Shown piece by piece: positions 18,653 through 26,110 of a stretch of 58,953 nucleotides of DNA (its first letter is position 1; each line of letters starts with the position of its first letter). The notes beneath the pieces were generated by a model. The model saw only the letters and a program-made list of their open reading frames with translations. It did no database searches and was not told where the DNA came from. The stretch comes from a virus, in the IMG/VR virus record IMGVR_UViG_3300010354_000099, positions 1-58,953 of that record; one strand, 5' to 3'. Made by a program: the position numbers and the translations under genes.

Positions 18653-18675
18653 AAAAAAGGCGCAGAATCTGCGCC
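18653..18675 (-). terminator. Hairpin with T-run upstream of the lysin start
   Basis: GGCGCAG-ATT-CTGCGCC followed in the leftward direction by T6. It lies between a strong leftward promoter and the lysin ATG, so it may act as an attenuator. Confidence 0.8.
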
Positions 18676-18716
18676 GATTAGATTCTCCTTAAATTTTTAT
18701 CTAACTATACAATACA

Positions 18717-18745
18717 ATTGTAACATAATTTAAATTTATTGTCAA
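18717..18745 (-). promoter_or_regulatory. Sigma70 promoter toward the lysin gene
   Basis: Leftward TTGACA, 17-bp spacer, TACAAT. The transcript would reach the hairpin at 18653-18675 after about 50-60 nt. Confidence 0.8.
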
Positions 18746-18828
18746 GTTAAATTGCAACTTTTCTGTTGCAAGGAAAGTTGCCAACCCCGTCTGAAACTGT
18801 TTAGGCAGCAGCAGACATTGCTAATACG

Positions 18829-19047
18829 TTAGTATTTGCGTTTATAGTTCCCGCTGTTACAGTAGTCGGCTACTGGAAATCTACTCTCATCTATTCCTGC
18901 CAATCGACACCTTTCACCCCCATCAAAAACGCACTGCTCAAGATTTTTATGTACACTATTATATCTTGGGTTGCATTTTGTTCGAATTTGCCATGCAACT
19001 AGCTCCTCACAATGCGCTTTTGGTGGAGGTGGTGGTATTGAAACCAC
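18829..19047 (-). CDS. Proline- and cysteine-rich ORF, possible truncated gene
   Basis: A 72-residue frame with a GTG start and no clear ribosome site. Near the N-terminus it has a run of five Pro followed by KAHCEEL, then five Cys in total. The frame is open 10 codons further upstream to a TGA near the end of the HNH gene. Next to a lysin, a Pro-rich Cys protein could be the C-terminal part of an outer-membrane spanin, but there is no lipobox. It could also be non-coding. Confidence 0.35.
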   Translation of the reverse strand: MVSIPPPPPKAHCEELVAWQIRTKCNPRYNSVHKNLEQCVFDGGERCRLAGIDESRFPVADYCNSGNYKRKY

Positions 19048-19080
19048 GTCTTGCTCAGTCTTCGAATCGGATCAACGATT

Positions 19081-19740
19081 TCAATTATTATTTATTAGTC
19101 TTCCTCTAACCAATCCAAAGGATTCATTCTCAAATATCAAATAATTATTTGTGCCATCATTATACCAATGCTTACCATAAGCACCATTAGATTTATTTTT
19201 TCTTGATTCTCTCCACTCAGAAATTAATATCCAACCATGAGGCTGTTCATTTATTTTGAATTTGTGTTTATCTGAATTTAATTCTGAATTACTGGGCAGT
19301 TTTATTATATTAGCTGGAACATATATGTGTTTGCCAAATTGACTATTTTTATCACCTTTTTGGTGATTTATATTTTTAAGTGTATTTTTGCGTTTTGCAA
19401 TGGCTTCTTTAGATTGTGCTAATGTAATCGCTTTTATGTGATTGTCTGGATTTAACTTAAAATTTCCTTTTGTTTTTATTCCAATCAAAGGATTACCATA
19501 TTTCACTAGCCTATCTTTAGCAGCATTACTTTGTAAAATACTTATTAATTCTTGTTTATCTATCATTTTAGATAATCCTTGCCAAGCAAGTTTATCTTGC
19601 CATAGACCATATTTTTCATATAATATTCTATGTGCTTCTGCGTGTTCTTCTATTGTTAGTTTTATTAAATTTGAAGGATCGTCTGTACCGCCCATATGTT
19701 TAGGTACAATGTGATGATTATGATAAATAGTTTTTGACAT
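19081..19740 (-). CDS. HNH homing-type endonuclease
   Basis: A free-standing HNH nuclease of 219 residues. The domain is at the N-terminus: YHNHHIVPKHMGGTDDPSNLI then LTIEEHAEAH, with the catalytic HH, central Asn and final His. Residues 110-219 carry repeated NUMOD-like DNA-binding pieces (HQKGDKNSQFGKH and NGAYGKHWYNDG). AAAGGACT lies before the start. Its own late promoter and a leader hairpin resemble the set-up of mobile endonuclease genes in T4. Confidence 0.88.
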   Translation of the reverse strand: MSKTIYHNHHIVPKHMGGTDDPSNLIKLTIEEHAEAHRILYEKYGLWQDKLAWQGLSKMIDKQELISILQSNAAKDRLVKYGNPLIGIKTKGNFKLNPDNHIKAITLAQSKEAIAKRKNTLKNINHQKGDKNSQFGKHIYVPANIIKLPSNSELNSDKHKFKINEQPHGWILISEWRESRKNKSNGAYGKHWYNDGTNNYLIFENESFGLVRGRLINNN

Positions 19741-19769
19741 TTGCTAGAGTCCTTTTCTAGTATTTGTTT

Positions 19770-19799
19770 ATGGTGAGAGTATGCAACTACTCTCACCAT
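19770..19799 (-). promoter_or_regulatory. 12-bp leader hairpin of the HNH gene
   Basis: ATGGTGAGAGTA-TGCAAC-TACTCTCACCAT, a perfect 12-bp stem between the late promoter and the HNH ribosome site. Confidence 0.8.
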
Positions 19800-19802
19800 T
19801 AC

Positions 19803-19810
19803 TATTTATA
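19803..19810 (-). promoter_or_regulatory. T4-type late promoter for HNH gene
   Basis: Leftward TATAAATA; the leader hairpin begins a few bases downstream. Confidence 0.75.
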
Positions 19811-19826
19811 AAATCAACTATCTTAC

Positions 19827-20300
19827 CTAATCATGATCATATCCATCTACTGTTACACCATCATTTCGTGATACTGTAACTTCAGCATGATCACCAAACA
19901 TTTCCATATAATCATCTTCATCAAACATATCTAAAATATCTTTAACTTCAGATACAGCTTTAACAACTTCTTCTACATTATTAAAACCAAATTTCTTAAA
20001 ATCAATTCTATCATGATATTCTGGATTAGTTACATACCAAATATCAATATAATCTGAATCACTATTAGAACGATTGATATAGAAGTAATCTTTGTTTACC
20101 CTAAATTCACAAGTGTCACCATCATTAAAATATGGTGTATACTGAGTCCAACTAAAATCTTGTAAATTTGGATTGTTCTCAAAAACTTCCTTTGACATTT
20201 CACTGAAAATGTTTTTTGCATTTTCTTGCATCATACTCTTATATTCTGCTTGAACTCTCTTGAATTCAGCAACCTTTTCAACAAATTCATTCTTATTCAT
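19827..20300 (-). CDS. Hypothetical acidic protein
   Basis: A 157-residue protein that I do not recognise. It has a Lys/Glu-rich helical N-terminus (residues 1-45), a middle with several aromatic beta-like strands (FRVNKDYFYINR, YIDIWYVTNPEYHDRIDF), and an acidic C-terminus rich in Asp, Met and Tyr. Its start lies 2 bases after the stop of the upstream DUF6915-like gene, so both share one transcript. Confidence 0.75.
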   Translation of the reverse strand: MNKNEFVEKVAEFKRVQAEYKSMMQENAKNIFSEMSKEVFENNPNLQDFSWTQYTPYFNDGDTCEFRVNKDYFYINRSNSDSDYIDIWYVTNPEYHDRIDFKKFGFNNVEEVVKAVSEVKDILDMFDEDDYMEMFGDHAEVTVSRNDGVTVDGYDHD

Positions 20301-20302
20301 AA

Positions 20303-20698
20303 TTAATCAATCCTCATTTTTGTATTAAAAGTTTTTGCAATTTTCTTGTGAGAAGAAGGGATAGTGTCTTTACCAGCATTCATCCAAGACTTATATTCCA
20401 TTTCTTCCAAATAATCAGAAGCATTAGGGATATAGCGATTACCAAAATCTTCAAGAATATGTTGTTCACCAATATCCCTGACTGATACATCACGACCATC
20501 AGAATTCTTGATATTCACACCAAACACCTTTTCTAAGATATTTGAAAGAAACCAAGAGTTATGAGTCAAAGCACGATGACGATTATCAGACATCGCACCC
20601 TTTGAAGAATCCATTAATTGATGGATATCCAAATAATCTTCTGGAACACCACCAAACTTTCTAGCAGAAGAAACTGCGTGAATCCAAGGTTTTGCCAT
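20303..20698 (-). CDS. DUF6915-like conserved protein
   Basis: A 131-residue protein starting MAKPWIHAVSSARKFGGVPEDYLDIHQLMDSSKG, then DNRHRALTHNSWFLSNI, a pattern I recall as DUF6915, found in phages and bacteria. Many His and aromatic residues are conserved in the family, but the function is unknown. It is the first gene behind a near-consensus leftward sigma70 promoter. Confidence 0.75.
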   Translation of the reverse strand: MAKPWIHAVSSARKFGGVPEDYLDIHQLMDSSKGAMSDNRHRALTHNSWFLSNILEKVFGVNIKNSDGRDVSVRDIGEQHILEDFGNRYIPNASDYLEEMEYKSWMNAGKDTIPSSHKKIAKTFNTKMRID

Positions 20699-20738
20699 TT
20701 CTCACCATTTTCATTATTTAATTCCCACCCACAATTAT

Positions 20739-20767
20739 AGTATAACCTATTGTTTAGGATTTGTCAA
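20739..20767 (-). promoter_or_regulatory. Sigma70 promoter for the DUF6915-like operon
   Basis: Leftward TTGACA, 17-bp spacer, TATACT; the -35 overlaps the end of the DUF2061-like gene. Confidence 0.8.
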
Positions 20768-20936
20768 GTTTACCCCAATCAACTTTTAACCAAATTCTTT
20801 CATGAATATAATGAACAAAAGTCATGGCTATGTTCATAAGAATAGCTGATTCTATTCCCGTCCACATAGCCGTGACTATTGTTGCTGTTATTCTCCAACT
20901 TGCTGATCTTGCTATTGTTCTTTTGTGTTGTTCCAC
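20754..20936 (-). CDS. DUF2061-like small membrane protein
   Basis: Sixty residues with GTG start. The segment RSASWRITATIVTAMWTG followed by a hydrophobic ESAILMNIAMTFVHYIHERIW matches DUF2061 membrane proteins (two short membrane segments). It overlaps the end of the RNA ligase gene by 25 bases, suggesting coupled translation. Function unknown. Confidence 0.65.
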   Translation of the reverse strand: MEQHKRTIARSASWRITATIVTAMWTGIESAILMNIAMTFVHYIHERIWLKVDWGKLDKS

Positions 20937-22036
20937 GATTTAAATATACTTAATATAGTTTTATTGTTTAAATTTAATAACCATTCTTTAGAATTTTTTA
21001 CTTTACCATCTAACATAGCAAAAAAGAACCCTTGAATCTCATGAATATATGAATGAGTTACATGTAAAGCAAATTCTTTTCGTGATACTGTTTCAATATC
21101 AAGTGGAAAAAATTCCCAAAAAATTTCTAAATGTCCTTGTAATTCATAATAATATGATTTATATTCATCAAATTTTTTCTTTAAATCTGGAAAATAAGCC
21201 ATTACTTCAGAATCTTCACCAGATTTAATCAATTCAATAATTTTATCATCATTCAATGAATCTTTCAAATGATGAATTAAAACATATTTTTCAGATTTAA
21301 CTTTAATACGATTGAAATTTTTATCAACTAAGACGAAACCTTCCTGTTTAGAAGGATCTAACTCCTTAGCAGAAGAAAGAATTTCTTCAATTGTAGACAT
21401 TGAAAAAGAACGAACAACATCAAAATACTCACGATATATAACGGATAGAATTTCACGTCCATTTTCATTATCACGAACACCAATTAAAGTTAATTTTCCA
21501 TCATTGTTACTTTGAGATGTAACAACTCTGTTATACTTAGAAGTCAACTCAAACAAATATGTACTTCTAGGATTCAAGTCAGAAATAAAATACATCTGAT
21601 TATTAAAAGTTTTCCAAAATAATTCTGCAAAAGAAAAATCCATATTACCAACAGGACCATGTGCTGAAGCCATTCCTTTTGTTGCAACATGCCATTAATT
21701 TCGATAATGATAAACAATCATCAAAGAACCATCAACTTTTTCTTGTGCTACAAATGAAGTCCAATCAAATTTATCTTCATCTACATTTTCGCCATAATTA
21801 AAAAATCTATCAAATGGACGTGCAACAACTTTCCAATTGTCAGCAGAATCTAAAATAATACCACGGGATTCCCTAACAATAGGATGTGCTTTTACCTTAT
21901 AAGAATCAATTTGATTGTATGTGAATTGAATTAAATTATTATATTTTTTATGAACGTTTGTATCAATACCAAACTGTTCTTTAAGAAGAACTAGATTTCC
22001 GTTGTTTTCGATTAGGAATTTTTGTAGATTCAGCAT
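20912..22036 (-). pseudogene. rnlA: T4 Rnl1-like RNA ligase interrupted by one in-frame TAA
   Basis: Both halves are in the same frame and are separated only by TAA at 21695-21697. The N-terminal part (from ATG at 22036, behind GGTGA) has the adenylation motif EKVDGS with Lys100; T4 Rnl1 uses Lys99. The C-terminal part has the later ligase motifs TYLFEL, EGFVLVD and RIKVKSEKYV and the helical C-terminal domain. With the stop counted as a residue the length is 374, equal to T4 Rnl1. The C-terminal piece could start at the ATG ending 21673 but lacks a spaced ribosome site. This may be a nonsense allele, read-through or a sequencing error. TAA is a normal stop elsewhere in the window. Confidence 0.88.
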
Positions 22037-22295
22037 TTTTTTCACCATGATTTAAATGAATCAATAGAATAATATTATGAATAGCCTTGTAAAGATCTTT
22101 TACATTCTTTCCATCTTTCTTTCCATAACGTGCGAGATATTCAATAGCATTTGAAATATACGAACCTTCACCATGTCCAATAGCCATGATTAAATCATTT
22201 ACTTGAATATCATTTCCACGAACATAATGTTCATTATATGTACTTTCAATATAACCTTCAACTTCTGTTAGAATTTCTTTTTCTTCATATTTCAT
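21981..22295 (-). CDS. DUF3310-like protein
   Basis: A 104-residue protein whose core ISNAIEYLARYGKKDGKNVKDLYKAIHNI is the signature I associate with DUF3310, a small phage protein family sometimes called nucleotide kinase-like; the function is not established. Its C-terminal 20 residues (Lys/Ser-rich) are encoded across the start of the RNA ligase gene, a 56-base overlap. Confidence 0.75.
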   Translation of the reverse strand: MKYEEKEILTEVEGYIESTYNEHYVRGNDIQVNDLIMAIGHGEGSYISNAIEYLARYGKKDGKNVKDLYKAIHNIILLIHLNHGEKNAESTKIPNRKQRKSSSS

Positions 22296-22510
22296 ACACG
22301 AATAGTTCCTTTAAGTTCCTTAATTTCTTCCTTATACTTTTTCTTTGATGTCTCAATCCAAAATGGGATTGAATTAAAAATTCCCTTTTGAAATGCTTCC
22401 AGTACCAACATTAGCTTTGAAAGCCAAAAAAATGTTGAATAACCAGTCACAAAAACAAAAAGAAGATGTACAATAGTTAGTGATAGAATAATTCCAGTTG
22501 TCATTTCCAT
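22292..22510 (-). CDS. Small membrane protein
   Basis: Seventy-two residues. Residues about 5-35 are hydrophobic (GIILSLTIVHLLFVFVTGY), followed by a Lys/Glu-rich tail. The ATG lies 7 bases after the -10 of a strong promoter, so the mRNA is predicted to be leaderless. It overlaps the DUF3310-like gene by 4 bases. Confidence 0.7.
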   Translation of the reverse strand: MEMTTGIILSLTIVHLLFVFVTGYSTFFWLSKLMLVLEAFQKGIFNSIPFWIETSKKKYKEEIKELKGTIRV

Positions 22511-22516
22511 AATCCA

Positions 22517-22545
22517 AGTATACTATACTGCCCATTCATTGTCAA
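22517..22545 (-). promoter_or_regulatory. Leaderless-type sigma70 promoter
   Basis: Leftward TTGACA, 17-bp spacer, TATACT, ATG 7 nt after the -10. It is embedded in the last codons of the dCMP deaminase gene, whose TAG lies in the spacer. Confidence 0.85.
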
Positions 22546-23008
22546 CATTTAAAGGTAAAATATCAAACATCACACCACATGAATTGAAAATTTCAATAGT
22601 TTTATTTTCATGTTCAAAATATTTTGAAGTCTGATGTCTAAAATGATGAAGATTTTCCTTCATTAAAACAACTCTTAAAATACCAGACTGTACAATTCCT
22701 CTAGCACAGTCCACACATGGGAAATGAGAAGCATACATAGTACAGCCATAAGTACTAGTACCCATTCTTGATGCATTATAGATCGCATTTCTTTCAGCAT
22801 GTTCCACCCAATAATATTTCTCTGGTTTTTCCCATTTATTTAAATCTAAATCATTAAAACCTCTTGGCATACCATTATATCCAGTTGATCTTATTGCGTG
22901 ATCTGGACCTACAATGATAGCAGAGGTTTTCGTTGTGTCTTTTGATTTTTTTGAAATATGGGGTAATAAATTTAAAAAATAATTATCCCATTCAATTGTT
23001 TCTATCAT
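22523..23008 (-). CDS. dCMP deaminase
   Basis: Zinc enzyme converting dCMP to dUMP, the ThyX substrate. It has 161 residues. The zinc site is HAERNA (His70, Glu72) and PCVDCARG (Cys98, Cys101), in the spacing of the T4 CD family. GYNGMPRGFND is the conserved substrate segment. With thyX and nrdAB it completes a pyrimidine deoxynucleotide pathway. Confidence 0.92.
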   Translation of the reverse strand: MIETIEWDNYFLNLLPHISKKSKDTTKTSAIIVGPDHAIRSTGYNGMPRGFNDLDLNKWEKPEKYYWVEHAERNAIYNASRMGTSTYGCTMYASHFPCVDCARGIVQSGILRVVLMKENLHHFRHQTSKYFEHENKTIEIFNSCGVMFDILPLNVDNEWAV

Positions 23009-23010
23009 AT

Positions 23011-23036
23011 AAAAAAGGGGGGCTTTTACACCCCCC
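23011..23036 (-). terminator. Terminator after the HTH gene
   Basis: GGGGGG-loop-CCCCCC stem followed in the leftward direction by T6. Confidence 0.85.
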
Positions 23037-23042
23037 TGTTAT

Positions 23043-23276
23043 TTAGCCTAGAGTATAAAATGCCTTACGAGTACCATCATTATAGGTCTTGTAATTTGTA
23101 ACAATGTTAACACCCTTACTACGCATCTCACGAACACGGGCAGAAACGTTGGTAATACCAAAACGTGAACGTGCCTGAGAAGCAGAAATCTTCTGACCTC
23201 TTGTTAGAGCGTTTAGAAGACGTGAGTTCTGTGAACCCTTACGGAAGGGAGTTGTAGTTGTTGCAGTTGTATTCAT
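23043..23276 (-). CDS. Small helix-turn-helix protein
   Basis: A 77-residue protein with one predicted DNA-binding domain: NSRLLNALTRGQKISASQARSRFGITNVSARVREMRSKGVNI, resembling the HTH_39 family of phage proteins, then a beta-hairpin end (YKTYNDGTRKAFYTL). The Thr-rich first ten residues are probably disordered. It is expressed from its own strong promoter with a 5' stem-loop leader and AAAGGAAAAAC ribosome site, and could be an early regulator. Confidence 0.8.
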   Translation of the reverse strand: MNTTATTTTPFRKGSQNSRLLNALTRGQKISASQARSRFGITNVSARVREMRSKGVNIVTNYKTYNDGTRKAFYTLG

Positions 23277-23332
23277 TTTTTTGTTTTTCCTTTGTTATAA
23301 GTTTAATTGTGGTGTTCAACCACTATGATACC

Positions 23333-23361
23333 AGTATAGCATCAGAATACGAGTTTGTCAA
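23333..23361 (-). promoter_or_regulatory. Promoter for the HTH gene, with stem-loop leader
   Basis: Leftward TTGACA, 17-bp spacer, TATACT. The leader begins near 23326 and folds GTGGT-TGAAC-ACCAC, like other leader-class genes of the early region. Confidence 0.8.
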
Positions 23362-23435
23362 GAACTTTTTTATATTTTTTATATATTTTTTTTACTACTA
23401 ATATTAAATATATTATCTCTGTCAACGACACTCTT

Positions 23436-23464
23436 ATTATAGCACAGAAAATGTAATTTGTCAA
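23436..23464 (-). promoter_or_regulatory. Second leftward sigma70 promoter
   Basis: Leftward TTGACA, 17-bp spacer, TATAAT, about 100 bp upstream of the first promoter for the HTH gene. The 256-bp region 23277-23532 holds these two and the divergent promoter at 23498. Confidence 0.75.
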
Positions 23465-23497
23465 GTGTTTAATCAAAAAAGTTTAAAAATATTTTTC

Positions 23498-23526
23498 TTG
23501 ACAACCTAAATAGTCTTTGCTATAAT
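23498..23526 (+). promoter_or_regulatory. Leaderless-type sigma70 promoter
   Basis: TTGACA, 17-bp spacer, TATAAT, with the ATG of the next gene 7 nt after the -10. Confidence 0.9.
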
Positions 23527-23532
23527 GAGCTT

Positions 23533-24660
23533 ATGGTTGAAGAAGACATCCTAGAAAAACGAGAACGTGTACAGGACATCATCAATCCTTTTGGTGCAAA
23601 GGAACCAAAGTGGAATGACATTGATGTAACTGTACTTCATAATAAGGCAAGACTATCAATTCTTGGCTCTGCATATAATTGGTATAGCTATAATGCTACA
23701 CCTATGCAACATAAGAAATGGGTTTTGGAATACTGTAAGAATAATCCTGGTTTCACACAGGATGATACTGATATTCTAGAATCAGTTAATGAAAAGAGAT
23801 TTATTCCTTATGGACCAACATTAAGAATTTTCATGAACAATGGTCCTATTCAGAAATCTTCTTTATCAAAGATTAATATTCATATTAAAGATTTAATTGA
23901 AGAACATTCTTTAATCCATGAAGAAAAAGTAAAGCAGAACAAAATTAAGCAGCTTTATAAAATTGAAAAAGAACATGAACACACTTCTAATTTAATTAGT
24001 GAGTTTGAAGAAAAAGTTCATTCTTTCATTATAGATAAATCATACAAGTTTAATTTTAATTATAATGATTGGGTAGCAAAAAATAACGTACCAAAAAAAG
24101 TTCACCTACATATTATAGAGAGATGGAATCAGGTAAAAGATGAATTAACATCAACTGAGCCTGATTGTATTGAGGCATATAGCCATATTCCATACAAAAA
24201 GAAGTTAGAGTTAATTTCATTTCTTGAAAGTCTAGCTGTAACTGAACAGGTTGAAGAAGTTCCTGTTAAAAGAACACGAACAAAGAAACCAAAATCCGCT
24301 GCAAAGCAAATTAAAAAACTAAAATATATGGATAATTTCCAGGAATTAAATCTAAAAAGTATTAATCCTGAAAAAATTATTGGTGCAACAAGTTTATGGG
24401 TTTATAACACTCAGTACAAAATTTTATTTAATTATGTTGCTGAGAAAGATAAATCTTTTGAAATCAAAGGCACAACTCTTTTAAATTTTGATGAAAATCT
24501 TTCTGTGGGAAAACGTCTCAGAAAACCAGAAGAGGTATTGACAACAATCCTCAATGGTGGTAAGATTGTATTCAGAAAGACTTTTGAAGGTCTAAAAACA
24601 AAACCAATTAAAACAACTGGAAGGATAAACGAACACTGCATTCTTTTAAAGGCATTTTAA
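23533..24660 (+). CDS. Conserved T4-like phage protein, unknown function
   Basis: A 375-residue protein that I recall as conserved in environmental T4-like phages without known function. The N-terminal 100 residues are compact (KARLSILGSAYNWYSYNATPMQHKKWVLEY). Residues 110-240 are helical and charged. A basic linker (VKRTRTKKPKSAAKQIKKLKYM) leads to a C-terminal domain with NPEKIIGATSLWVYNTQYK, KGTTLLNFDE and LRKPEEVL. It is the first gene of a rightward operon that leads to RNase H. Confidence 0.75.
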   Translation: MVEEDILEKRERVQDIINPFGAKEPKWNDIDVTVLHNKARLSILGSAYNWYSYNATPMQHKKWVLEYCKNNPGFTQDDTDILESVNEKRFIPYGPTLRIFMNNGPIQKSSLSKINIHIKDLIEEHSLIHEEKVKQNKIKQLYKIEKEHEHTSNLISEFEEKVHSFIIDKSYKFNFNYNDWVAKNNVPKKVHLHIIERWNQVKDELTSTEPDCIEAYSHIPYKKKLELISFLESLAVTEQVEEVPVKRTRTKKPKSAAKQIKKLKYMDNFQELNLKSINPEKIIGATSLWVYNTQYKILFNYVAEKDKSFEIKGTTLLNFDENLSVGKRLRKPEEVLTTILNGGKIVFRKTFEGLKTKPIKTTGRINEHCILLKAF

Positions 24661-24663
24661 AGT

Positions 24664-24903
24664 ATGAGTCACTTAACTAAGGAACAAGAATTTCTTATTA
24701 TGAATGGATGGGAAATTAACCCACATCGTAAGAACGGCGAAATTTGCAAGATCCCAATTTACAAGCAAGATGGGAACATTGATGAAAAGACATGGTATAC
24801 ACTATCTGAGGCTTTAGATATCGAACGACAGTCAGATCCAGATGGATATACAAACTATGTTTACTACGGCGATTATGCCAGAGATTATGATTTCGAGGAT
24901 TAA
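24664..24903 (+). CDS. Hypothetical small protein
   Basis: Seventy-nine residues, rich in Tyr, Asp and Glu (DGYTNYVYYGDYARDYDFED at the end). No family recognised. It starts 4 bases after the previous stop and ends directly at the next start. Confidence 0.7.
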   Translation: MSHLTKEQEFLIMNGWEINPHRKNGEICKIPIYKQDGNIDEKTWYTLSEALDIERQSDPDGYTNYVYYGDYARDYDFED

Positions 24904-25209
24904 ATGTTTACTAGTGAAGAACTTGGTGTTGAGCGTTTAGAAATTGATGATGCTGTTTATCGTTTTGATTGGTCAAAACCATTAACAGAACAACTATGTC
25001 TTGGTGTCATTACAGAAATTATTTCTACAAATGAACTAAGAGAAGGCTACAAAGTAGAAAGTATTTATGATATTTCTAAGTTTGATGAAACTAAAGTCTA
25101 TACAAGACTAGACTTAGAAAAAGCTCCAAAAGATCCAGACAAAACAATTAAACGTCATATTAAAGACCTGGAAAGTTATGCACTTCGTAATTTAGGAAGA
25201 ACAGAATGA
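24904..25209 (+). CDS. Hypothetical small protein
   Basis: A 101-residue soluble protein, VERLEIDDAVYRFDWSKPLTEQ at the N-terminus and a basic C-terminal helix. No family recognised. It overlaps the RNase H gene by 4 bases (ATGA), so it is translated with it. Confidence 0.7.
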   Translation: MFTSEELGVERLEIDDAVYRFDWSKPLTEQLCLGVITEIISTNELREGYKVESIYDISKFDETKVYTRLDLEKAPKDPDKTIKRHIKDLESYALRNLGRTE

Positions 25210-26063
25210 TTTTATTAGATTTCAATCAGGTGGCAATTTCAAATTTATTTCAGAATTTGAATATCAACAAGTCTTCTTCTACTATTAAGGTAGAGGAGGA
25301 CTTGTTGCGTCATATGATTTTAAATACCATTAGAGGCATTGTTCAGTACAACAAAGCAGAATATGGTGAGCTAGTTATTTGTTGTGACAACAAAGTTTAT
25401 TGGCGCAAGGAATTTTATCCACATTACAAGGCAAACAGAAAAAAGGATAGAGATAACTCCGGACTGGATTGGGAAAGTTTCTTTGTTTCTTTAAACAAAA
25501 TTAAGGCAGAAATCATGGAGTTCATGCCTTATAAGGTGGTCAATGTTTATGGTGCCGAAGCAGATGATGTAATTGCAGTTTTTGTTAAGCAACTTCATGA
25601 GAATGAAAAGAATTTAATTGTCTCTGCTGATAAAGATTTAAGTCAATTGCAAAAATATAAGAATGTAAAGCAATTAAATCCAATCGCAAAAAAACTAATC
25701 AATATTGATGATCCAGAAGAATTTCTTTATGAACATATTATTCGTGGAGATTCTGGTGATGGTATTCCTAACTTCCTGTCAGATGATGACACATTTGTTA
25801 CATCAAAACGACAGAAACCAATTTCATCAAACAAACTTCAGGCTTGGCTAAAACAAAAGCCTGAAGATTATTGTGATGAAAAGATGATTGCTGGTTTCAT
25901 TAGAAACCGCAAGTTAATTGATTTTGATTACATTCCAGATTTAATCAAGAAAAATGTTTTAGAAAGCTATAACAGAGAATTTGTGAAAGATAAAAATAAA
26001 ATGTTTAATTACTTTGTTAGTGCTAAGTTAAAAAATCTAATGGAAAACATTCAGGATTTTTAA
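25206..26063 (+). CDS. rnh: T4-type RNase H (FEN1-like nuclease)
   Basis: 5' nuclease that removes RNA primers and flaps from lagging-strand fragments. It has 285 residues (T4 305). Metal-binding acids are seen in LLDFNQVA, VICCDNKVYWRKEFYPHYKANRKK, GAEADDVIA, VSADKDLSQLQ and GDSGDGIPNFLS, in FEN1 order. The early coding region forms an 18-bp RNA hairpin (25265-25307). Confidence 0.93.
   Translation: MILLDFNQVAISNLFQNLNINKSSSTIKVEEDLLRHMILNTIRGIVQYNKAEYGELVICCDNKVYWRKEFYPHYKANRKKDRDNSGLDWESFFVSLNKIKAEIMEFMPYKVVNVYGAEADDVIAVFVKQLHENEKNLIVSADKDLSQLQKYKNVKQLNPIAKKLINIDDPEEFLYEHIIRGDSGDGIPNFLSDDDTFVTSKRQKPISSNKLQAWLKQKPEDYCDEKMIAGFIRNRKLIDFDYIPDLIKKNVLESYNREFVKDKNKMFNYFVSAKLKNLMENIQDF
25265..25307 (+). 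repeat. Inverted repeat inside RNase H coding region
   Basis: Two 18-nt arms (25265-25282 and 25290-25307) pair completely, with two G-U wobbles, around a 7-nt loop. They cover about codons 21-34. Confidence 0.75.
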
Positions 26064-26110
26064 AAATAAATAGTGATTAAATTCACTTAATTCCCACCTC
26101 AAGGATAATT

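Noticed and set aside
20912-22036. Recoding of TAA as a sense codon
   Set aside because: Many intact genes in the window end in TAA, so a general code change is unlikely; the ligase stop is a local event.
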